A DNA stretch of 5,141 nucleotides from Pseudonocardia sp. (GTDB taxonomy: Bacteria; Actinomycetota; Actinomycetes; Mycobacteriales; Pseudonocardiaceae). The position numbers and the translations under genes are program-made. The stretch lies in contig JAKDLE010000275.1 in NCBI GenBank assembly GCA_030453005.1, positions 1-5,141 of the forward strand, given 5' to 3'. The notes under the pieces are model-generated. The model was not told the origin of the DNA. It did no database searches and saw nothing but the letters and a program-made list of their open reading frames with translations. Positions 1 through 5,141 of the stretch are shown here, piece by piece. Every line of letters starts with the position of its first letter. The stretch's first letter is position 1.

Positions 1-1
1 C

Positions 2-409
2 AGTGGTACGGGACCGGGCCCGTGGAGCCGAGCGGCGGCCGAAGCACGTCCAGGGGCTGCGGGTGGTCTCCGACAGGCGCCGCCACCCACATCCACACCG
101 AGTTGGCGCAGCGTGCTGCTGCCGCCCGAGCCGACGGTGAAGGATGGTGCGGCGGGCAGGCCGCCGGGCGAGGCGGCGGCTCGCACCGCGGGGCCGGGCG
201 CAGCACCGGCCGCCTCCACGCAGGGCTCGGCGGGGGCGCGACCCGCGGGTTCCGGCGGGCACGGGATGTACCCGCCGATGGCGGGCGCAGCCGGCGGGGC
301 GCAGTCGGACGGGCGGAGCCGGCCCGCGTTCCTGGTCGACGACTCGGACGCGTTCGTGGACACGCGGTGGGTCTGCCCGCCGGTCATCACCCCGAACGAC
401 CCCCTCTGA
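2..409 (+). CDS. C-terminal part of a Pro/Gly/Ala-rich protein, probably ESX (type VII secretion)-associated, PPE-like
   Basis: The frame is open from the left window edge to a TGA at 407-409, giving the last 135 residues of a protein that starts upstream. The visible part is low-complexity and rich in Ala, Gly, Pro and Arg. It then has a Gly/Met/Pro stretch (GGHGMYPPMAGAAGG) and a more ordered acidic and hydrophobic tail (RSRPAFLVDDSDAFVDTR, then WVCPPVITPNDPL). From memory, many actinobacterial PPE- or WXG100-associated proteins end this way: a Gly/Met/Pro-rich linker, then an R..(Y/F)LV-DDxD segment, then a terminal PPVI. Those proteins are substrates or partners of ESX type VII secretion. 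The N-terminal helical domain that would prove this lies outside the window. The stop is one base from the stop of the convergent phaZ. The coding call is fairly safe because the tail is protein-like; the family call is tentative. Confidence 0.6.
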   Translation, partial: SGTGPGPWSRAAAEARPGAAGGLRQAPPPTSTPSWRSVLLPPEPTVKDGAAGRPPGEAAARTAGPGAAPAASTQGSAGARPAGSGGHGMYPPMAGAAGGAQSDGRSRPAFLVDDSDAFVDTRWVCPPVITPNDPL

Positions 410-421
410 ATCATGGGGTCG
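397..421. terminator. Candidate bidirectional terminator hairpin spanning both convergent stop codons
   Basis: CGACCCC (397-403) pairs perfectly with GGGGTCG (415-421), leaving an 11-nt loop (404-414) that contains the TGA of the plus-strand gene (407-409) and the TGA of phaZ (411-413 on the minus strand). The two genes leave a gap of only 1 bp, so any terminator has to overlap coding sequence. There is no T-tract on either side. Many high-GC actinobacterial terminators lack one, but this also makes the call weak. A 7-bp GC-rich stem can occur by chance at this base composition. Confidence 0.35.
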
Positions 422-1313
422 CGAGGAACCCGTCGATCACGGGGGCCAGCTCCGCGGCCTCGGTGAGCAGCGCCAGGTGCCCGCCGCGGTAGACGTGCAG
501 CGTGGAGTTCGGGATGCCGCGGTGCATGATCCGGGCGTTGACCAGCGGGATGATCGGGTCGTCGTCGCCTGCCACGATCAGCGTGGGCTGGCGGATCAGC
601 GGCAGGCCCGGGAGGCTGCTCCAGCCCGCCCCCGCGAGGAGCTGGTAGTAGTAGCCGCGCCGGGGTCCCTTGCGCGTGAAGGCGTGCAGCACCTCGGCGG
701 CGCGCTCCGGGTGGGTGCGCATGGTGCCGCCGTAGATCTCCCCGGCGATGGAGCGGGCGTAGTCGGGGTCGTGGTGACGCCGCGGGGTCAGCATCTTCGC
801 GAGCACGTTCGGCCGTGCAGGCACCATCAACGAACCGGTGCCCGTGGCGGCCAGCACGAGGCGGCGGCACAGGCGCCGCTGCGTGGCCGCGAACTGCTGC
901 GCGAGCCCGCCGCCCCACGAGAAGCCCATCACGTCGACCCGGCGGTGGCCCAGCCGCCGCACCAGCCCGCCGACGAGCGGCGCGAACGTCGCCATGTGGT
1001 ACGGCATCCGCGGCATCGGTGAGCCGCCGATCCCTGGCACGTCGAAGCGGATCACCTCGATGCCCGGGGGCAGCTCGTCGACGAAGGGCTGCAGGAGCTC
1101 CAGGCTCGCGCCGATCCCGTTCATCAGCAGCAGCGGCGTGCGGGCCGGGCCCGCGCCTGCGGCACGCCGCACCGAGACCCGCAGCGTGCGGCCGCGCAGC
1201 GTCACCTCGAACACGTCGTCGGCCACGCCGGTGCCGGTCACCGCGCTGACTCGCTGCACTCGGTCGGAACGTCGGGGCGCTGAGTCGAGGTGATCGCTCG
1301 CGAGTTCGCTCAT
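411..1313 (-). CDS. phaZ: Intracellular PHA depolymerase, medium-chain-length type alpha/beta hydrolase (PhaZ)
   Basis: The 300-aa protein hydrolyses intracellular polyhydroxyalkanoate at the granule surface, releasing hydroxyacids. It is a compact alpha/beta hydrolase. The oxyanion-hole region is NGIGASLELLQPF (65-77), followed by IRFDVPGIGGSPMPR (88-102). The nucleophile elbow is GFSWGG with Ser132, the acid is Asp252 in AGDDDPIIPL, and the base is His279 in GGHLAL. These segments, plus LVLAAT, IYGG and GYYYQLLAGAGWSS, closely match what I remember of Pseudomonas PhaZ (about 283 aa). The main difference is about 25-30 extra residues at the N-terminus (MSELASDHLDSAPRRS...). The start is the ATG at 1313, which overlaps the phaC stop in ATGA. 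The DNA just upstream (ATCCTCGCCCG) has no good Shine-Dalgarno, so translation is probably coupled to phaC. A generic alpha/beta hydrolase is the alternative, but the adjacent phaC and the motif match make PhaZ likely. Confidence 0.88.
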   Translation of the reverse strand: MSELASDHLDSAPRRSDRVQRVSAVTGTGVADDVFEVTLRGRTLRVSVRRAAGAGPARTPLLLMNGIGASLELLQPFVDELPPGIEVIRFDVPGIGGSPMPRMPYHMATFAPLVGGLVRRLGHRRVDVMGFSWGGGLAQQFAATQRRLCRRLVLAATGTGSLMVPARPNVLAKMLTPRRHHDPDYARSIAGEIYGGTMRTHPERAAEVLHAFTRKGPRRGYYYQLLAGAGWSSLPGLPLIRQPTLIVAGDDDPIIPLVNARIMHRGIPNSTLHVYRGGHLALLTEAAELAPVIDGFLATP

Positions 1314-3016
1314 CGGGCGAGGATGTACTCGCCGGGGGCCGGGACGATCGCGTGCAGCCCGCGGGCACCCAGTTCCGGCGGGGCGTCGCGCTCGGCGCCG
1401 CTGCGCTGTGCCAGCCAGGCGACGTGGTCGGGCCACCACGAGCCCTTCTGCGTCTCCGCGACGGCGAGCCAGGCCTCGGCGCCCGCCGCGGTCGCCCGCT
1501 CCGACCCGACGCGGAAGCTCGCCTTCGGGTTGCCCGGCGGGTTGACCATGGACGCGATGTGCCCGCTGGTCGAGAGGATGAAACGGCTGGTGCCGCCGAG
1601 CAGCTCGGTGGTGCGGTAGCAGGACTGCCACGCGCACAGGTGGTCGGCGACGCCGGCGATGACGTAGGAATCGCGGTCGACCTTCGAGAGGTCGACGGCC
1701 GTGCCGAGCATCGTCGCCGCCCCCGGGGTGACCAGGGCGTTGCTCAGCGCGATATCGATGAAGTCGCGGTGCAGGTTCGCCGTCATACGGGTGGTGTCGG
1801 CGTTCCAGAACAGGATGTCGAACGCCTTGGGGGCCTCGCCACGCAGGTAGTTGTTCACCCAGTAGGACCAGATCAGGTCGTTGGGTCGCAGCCAGGCGAA
1901 CACCTCGGCCAACGTGCGACCGTCGAGGTAGCCCTTCTTCTGCGACGCCGCGACGGCCGCGCGGGCGGTCTCGGGATCGAGCAGGGCACCGGTGGTGCCC
2001 GCCTTCTCCTGGTCGAGCACGGTGACGGCGAACGTCACCGAGGCGATCCGCTCCTGCGCGCCGACGGCGGCCAGGTGCGCCAGCAGCATCGAGGTGATCA
2101 TCCCCCCGGAGCAGAACGCCATCAGCGACGTCCGCGTGGTGCGGGTGATCGTCTCGCAGGCCTCCATCGCGTCGAGGATGGCCTGCCCGTAGGTGTCGAG
2201 GCCCCACGAGGCGTGTTCGGGGCCGGGGTTGCGCCACGACATGAGGAACACCTGCTGACCGCTGCGCACCAGGTTCTCCACGATGCTGCGGCCCGGTGCG
2301 AGGTCGGCCACGTAGTACTTGTTGATCGTCGGCGGGACGATGAGCAGCGGGAGCTCGTGCACCGACTCCGTCTGCGGCAGGTACTGGATCAGTTCGAACA
2401 CCGGTGTGCGCAGCACCACGGCCCCGGGGGTGGTGGCGACGTCGGTGCCCACGGTGAACGCGTCGGGCTCCACCATCGAGGGCACCCGGGGGGGAGCGGC
2501 CAGGTCGCCGACGAGCCGCCGCGCGCCGCGCACCATGCTGGCGCCGCGGGTGTCGATCGCCGCGCGCCACGCCGACGGGTTGAGCAGGCTGTTGCTGGGC
2601 GCCAGCGCGTCGATCAGGTTGCCGACCGCGAACCGGACGCGCTCGTCGTCGGCCCAGCCCAGCTCGGCGTCGGCGACCAGGTCGGCGGCGGTGCCGCCTG
2701 CGGCGATGTGGGCCTGCACCAGGCGTCGCAGCAGCGGGTTGTCGGCCCACGCGGGATGGGCGTAGCGCTTGTCCTTGGGGTGCGGCGCCACCTCGGACGC
2801 CCCGACGCCGATCTTCGTGAGCTCGGCGGCCAGGCCGACACCGCGCCGAGTCACCGTCGCCGGTCTGCCTGCCAGCGACAGGGCCAGGCGCAGGCCTGCC
2901 GCGGCGGGCAGCATCCGGCGCAGGGGGCCCAGGGCACCGTCGGTGAGCAGCAGGTCGAGACCGGTGGCGACGTCGGCGTCGGGCTGGTCGGGGGTGCTGC
3001 TCGGCTCGGCCGTCAT
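1310..3016 (-). CDS. phaC: Polyhydroxyalkanoate synthase, class II-like (PhaC)
   Basis: The 568-aa enzyme polymerises (R)-3-hydroxyacyl-CoA into PHA on the surface of storage granules. The N-terminal PhaC domain covers roughly residues 75-245 (KDKRYAHPAWADNPL, LAPSNSLLNPSAW, VPPTINKYYVADL). The catalytic alpha/beta fold follows, with SWRNPG (260-265), nucleophile Cys302 in AFCSGG, Asp458 in VADHL and His486 in TSGHIASMVNPPGNPKA. The Asp-to-His spacing of 28 equals that of Cupriavidus PhaC. The blocks LRPNDLIWSYWVNNYLRG, FDILFWNADTTR and AWQSCYR are closer to Pseudomonas class II synthases (about 560 aa) than to class I. The lipase-like box starts with Ala instead of the usual Gly (A-F-C-S-G). 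The ATG at 3016 is chosen because AAGGAG lies 5 nt upstream; the frame stays open to 3361, but that extension is low-complexity. phaZ follows with a 4-bp overlap. Substrate range is inferred, not shown. Confidence 0.95.
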   Translation of the reverse strand: MTAEPSSTPDQPDADVATGLDLLLTDGALGPLRRMLPAAAGLRLALSLAGRPATVTRRGVGLAAELTKIGVGASEVAPHPKDKRYAHPAWADNPLLRRLVQAHIAAGGTAADLVADAELGWADDERVRFAVGNLIDALAPSNSLLNPSAWRAAIDTRGASMVRGARRLVGDLAAPPRVPSMVEPDAFTVGTDVATTPGAVVLRTPVFELIQYLPQTESVHELPLLIVPPTINKYYVADLAPGRSIVENLVRSGQQVFLMSWRNPGPEHASWGLDTYGQAILDAMEACETITRTTRTSLMAFCSGGMITSMLLAHLAAVGAQERIASVTFAVTVLDQEKAGTTGALLDPETARAAVAASQKKGYLDGRTLAEVFAWLRPNDLIWSYWVNNYLRGEAPKAFDILFWNADTTRMTANLHRDFIDIALSNALVTPGAATMLGTAVDLSKVDRDSYVIAGVADHLCAWQSCYRTTELLGGTSRFILSTSGHIASMVNPPGNPKASFRVGSERATAAGAEAWLAVAETQKGSWWPDHVAWLAQRSGAERDAPPELGARGLHAIVPAPGEYILAR

Positions 3017-3021
3017 CGGGG

Positions 3022-3027
3022 CTCCTT
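3022..3027 (-). promoter_or_regulatory. Shine-Dalgarno site of phaC
   Basis: On the minus strand this reads AAGGAG, followed by CCCCG and the ATG at 3016-3014. It is the best ribosome-binding site for any start in this frame. It fixes the phaC start at MTAEPSSTPD rather than at the upstream in-frame Met codons. Confidence 0.8.
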
Positions 3028-3041
3028 CGGTGTCGACACCG
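3028..3041. promoter_or_regulatory. 14-bp perfect palindrome abutting the phaC Shine-Dalgarno
   Basis: CGGTGTCGACACCG is its own reverse complement and touches the AAGGAG of phaC. In DNA it could be an operator for a dimeric repressor; in RNA it could not form a normal hairpin because it has no loop. The 8-mer GTGTCGAC recurs at 3267-3274, just before the helicase start. Function is inferred only from symmetry and position. Confidence 0.35.
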
Positions 3042-3078
3042 GCAGCATGGGCGGCGGGGCCGTCCGGGGGCAAATCAG

Positions 3079-3096
3079 GGCCACCCGTCGGTGGCC
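3079..3096. promoter_or_regulatory. Inverted repeat, 7-bp arms around a 4-bp centre, in the divergent promoter region
   Basis: GGCCACC (3079-3085) and GGTGGCC (3090-3096) are perfect inverted arms separated by CGTC. The 18-bp size and spacing fit a dimeric regulator operator, or a stable stem-loop in the phaC leader if transcription starts upstream of it. It lies 63 bp upstream of the phaC start. No regulator gene is in the window to pair with it. Confidence 0.4.
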
Positions 3097-3113
3097 GGGT
3101 CGTGTCCGCCACA

Positions 3114-3126
3114 GGATGGACCATCC
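3114..3126. promoter_or_regulatory. 13-bp odd palindrome GGATGG-A-CCATCC
   Basis: Two perfect 6-bp inverted arms flank a single A. The element is 18 bp to the right of the preceding inverted repeat, between phaC and the helicase gene. A one-base centre rules out an RNA hairpin of the full element and suggests protein binding, if it is functional at all. Confidence 0.3.
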
Positions 3127-3183
3127 GCCCGTGATCATCCGGGTGGCTCCGGGTCTCGGCGCGTCGGCCGGACATCGTCCCGT

Positions 3184-3189
3184 TACCCT
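3184..3189 (+). promoter_or_regulatory. Weak candidate -10 element for the helicase gene
   Basis: TACCCT fits the loose actinobacterial TANNNT -10 pattern and contains the only TA dinucleotide in the intergenic region. It lies about 100 bp upstream of the helicase start. No convincing -35 hexamer is found at the usual distance (GCGTCG sits there). I found no TANNNT match on the minus strand for phaC in this region. Confidence 0.2.
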
Positions 3190-3277
3190 GATCGGCGCCC
3201 CCGGCCCGTCGGGGCTGCGCCCACCGGCGCCGGGCCCCGCGACGAGGCCGGGCCCTCCATCCGGCTGTGTCGACGTC

Positions 3278-3283
3278 AGGGAG
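3278..3283 (+). promoter_or_regulatory. Shine-Dalgarno site of the helicase gene
   Basis: AGGGAG lies 4 nt before GTG 3288. The spacing is a little short, but the match is better than anything in front of GTG 3267. It competes with GGAG at 3330-3333 in front of ATG 3342, so the start is likely but not certain. Confidence 0.5.
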
Positions 3284-3287
3284 TCGC

Positions 3288-5012
3288 GTGTCCCAGGCCC
3301 CCCAGACCACCGCCGACTCCGCTGCCTCCGGAGCCCGTCCGATGCGTGCCTGGCAACGCAAGGCGCTGAGTCGCTACCTCGCCGCCGGCCCGCGCGACTT
3401 CCTCGCGGTCGCCACGCCCGGGGCGGGCAAGACCGCGTTCGCGCTGCGGGTGGCCGCCGAGCTGCTGGCCGACCGCACGATCGACGCGCTGACGGTGGTC
3501 GCGCCCACCGAGCACCTGAAGTACCAGTGGGCGGAGGCCGCGGCGACCGTCGGCATCGCGGTGGACCCGGAGTTCCGCAACTCCGCGGGCGCCACGTCGT
3601 CGGACTACACGGGCATCGCCGTCACCTACGCGGGTGTGGCCGCCCATCCGATGCTGCACCGGGCGCGCACCGAGAACCGCCGCATGCTCGTCATCCTCGA
3701 CGAGGTGCACCACGCCGGGGACGCCCGCTCCTGGGGCGACGCGGTGCAGGAGGCGTTCGAGCCCGCCGCGCGGCGCCTCACCCTGACCGGCACACCGTTC
3801 CGCAGCGACGACAACCCGATCCCGTTCATCGACTACCTGCCCGACGCCGACGGCGCCCTGCGCAGCCGTGCCGACCATTCCTACGGCTACGCCGAGGCGC
3901 TCGCCGACGGGGTGGTGCGACCGGTGGTGTTCCTCGCCTACTCCGGGGTGTCGAGCTGGCGCACCAGCGCGGGGGAGGAGATCACCGCCCGGCTCGGGGA
4001 GCCGCTCACGGCCGAGCAGACGGCGCGGGCCTGGCGCACGGCGCTCGACCCGGGCGGCGAGTGGGTCCCCGCGGTGCTCGCCGCGGCCGACCGACGCCTG
4101 TCCGGGCACCGCGCGGGCGGGATGCCGGACGCGGGCGGCCTCGTCATCGCCTCGGACCAGACCACCGCGCGCGCCTACGCGGCGATCCTCACCGAGGTGA
4201 CGGGCACCGCGCCGGTCGTCGTGCTCTCCGACGAGCCCGGCTCGTCCGAGCGGATCGCGCGCTTCGGCTGTTCCGAGGACCGGTGGATGGTGGCGGTGCG
4301 CATGGTGTCGGAGGGGGTCGACGTGCCGCGGCTCGCGGTCGGGGTCTACGCCACCTCGGCGTCCACGCCGCTGTTCTTCGCGCAGGCGGTCGGGCGGTTC
4401 GTGCGGTCGCGGCGTCCCGGCGAGACCGCGTCGGTGTTCGTCCCCAGCGTGCCGGTGCTGCTCGGGCTGGCGAGCGAGCTGGAGGCCCAGCGCGACCACG
4501 TCCTGGGCGAGCCGCACCGCGCCGAGGAGGCGTGGAACGACGAGGAGCTCGCCGCGGCAAACCGGCAGTCCGACGAGCCGGGCGAGGACGAGCCGTCGTT
4601 CACCGCACTCGGCGCCAACGCCGAGCTCGACCAGCTCATCTATGAGGGCACGTCGTTCTCCGCCGACGAGGAGGACTACCTCGGCCTGCCCGGCCTGCTG
4701 GACCCCGACCAGGTACGGACGCTGCTCAGGCAGCGGCAGACGGAGTGGCTCAGCCGCTCCGCCCGCCGGGCGCCCGCGGTCCCCGCGCAGGCCCCGAAAC
4801 CCGTCGAGCGGCCCCAGCAGTCGGTGCGCGAGCGCCTGGGCACGTTGCGCAAGGAGCTCAACACCCTCGTCGCGCTGCACCACCACCGCACGAACAAGCC
4901 GCACGGGAAGATCCACAACGAGCTGCGTGTCCGGTGCGGCGGTCCCCCCACCGCGATGGCCAACATGGAGCAGCTGGAGGAGCGTATCGCCACCCTCCGC
5001 TCCTGGCGCTGA
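3288..5012 (+). CDS. Superfamily 2 DEAD/DEAH-box helicase, actinobacterial type
   Basis: The 574-aa protein is an ATP-dependent SF2 helicase or translocase. Motifs in order are RAWQ (20-23, Q-like), Walker A ATPGAGKT (42-49, Lys48), Ia VVAPTEHLKYQW, Walker B LDEVHH (137-142), III TLTGTPFRSD (165-174), V MVSEGVDVPRL (339-349) and VI QAVGRFVR (366-373). Both RecA-like lobes are complete. After lobe 2 comes an acidic stretch (about 407-440), then YLGLPGLLDPDQVRTLLRQR, a Pro/Ala linker (about 494-510), and a basic C-terminal module (512-574) with HHHRTNKPHGKIHNELR and CGGPPTAMANMEQLEERI. Close relatives, as I remember them, are widespread in Actinobacteria with unknown substrate. The GTG at 3288 is chosen because AGGGAG lies 4 nt upstream. 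A GTG at 3267 has no good ribosome-binding site. An ATG at 3342 with GGAG 8 nt upstream is a real alternative (556 aa). The gene diverges from phaC with no evident functional link. Confidence 0.92.
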   Translation: MSQAPQTTADSAASGARPMRAWQRKALSRYLAAGPRDFLAVATPGAGKTAFALRVAAELLADRTIDALTVVAPTEHLKYQWAEAAATVGIAVDPEFRNSAGATSSDYTGIAVTYAGVAAHPMLHRARTENRRMLVILDEVHHAGDARSWGDAVQEAFEPAARRLTLTGTPFRSDDNPIPFIDYLPDADGALRSRADHSYGYAEALADGVVRPVVFLAYSGVSSWRTSAGEEITARLGEPLTAEQTARAWRTALDPGGEWVPAVLAAADRRLSGHRAGGMPDAGGLVIASDQTTARAYAAILTEVTGTAPVVVLSDEPGSSERIARFGCSEDRWMVAVRMVSEGVDVPRLAVGVYATSASTPLFFAQAVGRFVRSRRPGETASVFVPSVPVLLGLASELEAQRDHVLGEPHRAEEAWNDEELAAANRQSDEPGEDEPSFTALGANAELDQLIYEGTSFSADEEDYLGLPGLLDPDQVRTLLRQRQTEWLSRSARRAPAVPAQAPKPVERPQQSVRERLGTLRKELNTLVALHHHRTNKPHGKIHNELRVRCGGPPTAMANMEQLEERIATLRSWR

Positions 5013-5016
5013 CCCG

Positions 5017-5100
5017 CGAGTTTGCCGATCCCCCCGGCGAGTTTGCCAACGCCCGCGTCGAGTTTGCCGATGCCCGCGTCGAGTTTGCTCGCGGTGTCAG
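5017..5100. repeat. Four-copy tandem repeat, exact 21-bp period, core CGAGTTTGCC
   Basis: CGAGTTTGC starts at 5017, 5038, 5059 and 5080, exactly 21 bp apart each time. The rest of the unit is variable. Copies 2 and 3 differ at only two positions (AACG versus GATG) and share the tail GCCCGCGT. Copy 1 has CGATCCCCCCGG after GAGTTTGC, and copy 4 keeps only CGAGTTTGC. The array starts 4 bp after the helicase stop and ends near the window edge. TTTG cores stand out in this GC-rich DNA. A period of 21 is both seven codons and about two helical turns, so the array is open in some frames on both strands. I take it as intergenic because no frame has a good start and ribosome-binding site. Confidence 0.85.
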
Positions 5101-5141
5101 GGGCGAGTCGTCGTCGAACGTGATCACCGACGTCGCCGGAA

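Noticed and set aside
22..492. 156-codon plus-strand frame at the left end
   Set aside because: Its translation is Arg/Gly-rich filler. The neighbouring frame (2-409) has the more protein-like tail and ends exactly at the convergent phaZ stop.
411..2750. A 779-codon minus-strand frame that appears to extend phaZ far upstream
   Set aside because: Only its last 300 residues look like a protein. The rest is an out-of-frame shadow of phaC, and the ATG at 1313 sits in the classic ATGA overlap.
3229..3255. GCCGGGCCC occurring twice with an 18-bp offset
   Set aside because: The motif is pure G+C in a stretch with extreme GC content, so chance recurrence is likely and no gene signal depends on it.
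3017..3361. N-terminal extension of phaC to an upstream start at 3361
   Set aside because: The extra 115 residues are low-complexity, would overlap the helicase gene, and have no family match. The ATG at 3016 has a strong AAGGAG.
1352..4645. A 1097-codon plus-strand open frame running antisense to phaC and into the helicase gene
   Set aside because: It is antisense or out of frame to two strongly supported genes. Its translation is Arg/Gly/Ala/His-rich low-complexity sequence, as expected for a shadow frame in very GC-rich DNA.
3288..5012. Helicase as part of a phage-defence or restriction island
   Set aside because: No nuclease, methyltransferase or other defence partner is adjacent, composition matches the surroundings, and relatives appear to be common chromosomal actinobacterial genes.
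5017..5100. CRISPR array
   Set aside because: The unit is only 21 bp including the variable part, with no room for spacers of about 30 bp, and no cas genes are present.
4858..5127. Minus-strand frame reading MITFDDDSPLTPRANSTRAS and on through the repeats
   Set aside because: It starts at GTG without a clear ribosome-binding site, and much of it is antisense to the helicase C-terminus. The periodic peptide is a by-product of the 21-bp repeat.

Overview
The window is very GC-rich DNA with codon use to match, almost certainly from an actinomycete. A Pseudonocardiales-type host (Pseudonocardia or a relative) is my best guess. It rests on composition, the style of the helicase, and a type VII secretion-like protein tail at the left edge. 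The assignment is inference; no rRNA or other taxonomic marker is present.

Layout, left to right: (1) positions 2-409 (+) hold the last 135 codons of a Pro/Gly/Ala-rich protein whose tail resembles the C-termini of actinobacterial PPE/WXG100-associated secretion proteins. (2) One base later, and convergent with it, lies a two-gene minus-strand operon. phaC (3016 to 1310) encodes a 568-aa polyhydroxyalkanoate (PHA) synthase, and phaZ (1313 to 411) encodes a 300-aa alpha/beta-hydrolase PHA depolymerase. The two genes overlap by 4 bp (ATGA). (3) A 271-bp divergent intergenic region (3017-3287) carries the phaC Shine-Dalgarno and three perfect inverted repeats. (4) Positions 3288-5012 (+) encode a 574-aa superfamily 2 DEAD/DEAH-type helicase of a kind widespread in Actinobacteria. 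(5) Immediately after its stop is a four-copy tandem repeat with an exact 21-bp period (5017-5100), followed by about 40 bp with no gene I can support.

phaC and phaZ form a storage-polymer module: PhaC polymerises hydroxyacyl-CoA into PHA granules and PhaZ mobilises the polymer. Both proteins look closer to the medium-chain-length (class II) Pseudomonas phaC1-phaZ pair than to class I Cupriavidus PhaC. That is unusual for an actinomycete and is the most interesting biochemical point. The helicase is divergently transcribed and probably functionally unrelated. I see no defence system, mobile element, CRISPR array or RNA gene. The signals least explained by the genes are the 21-bp repeat array and the cluster of palindromes between phaC and the helicase.
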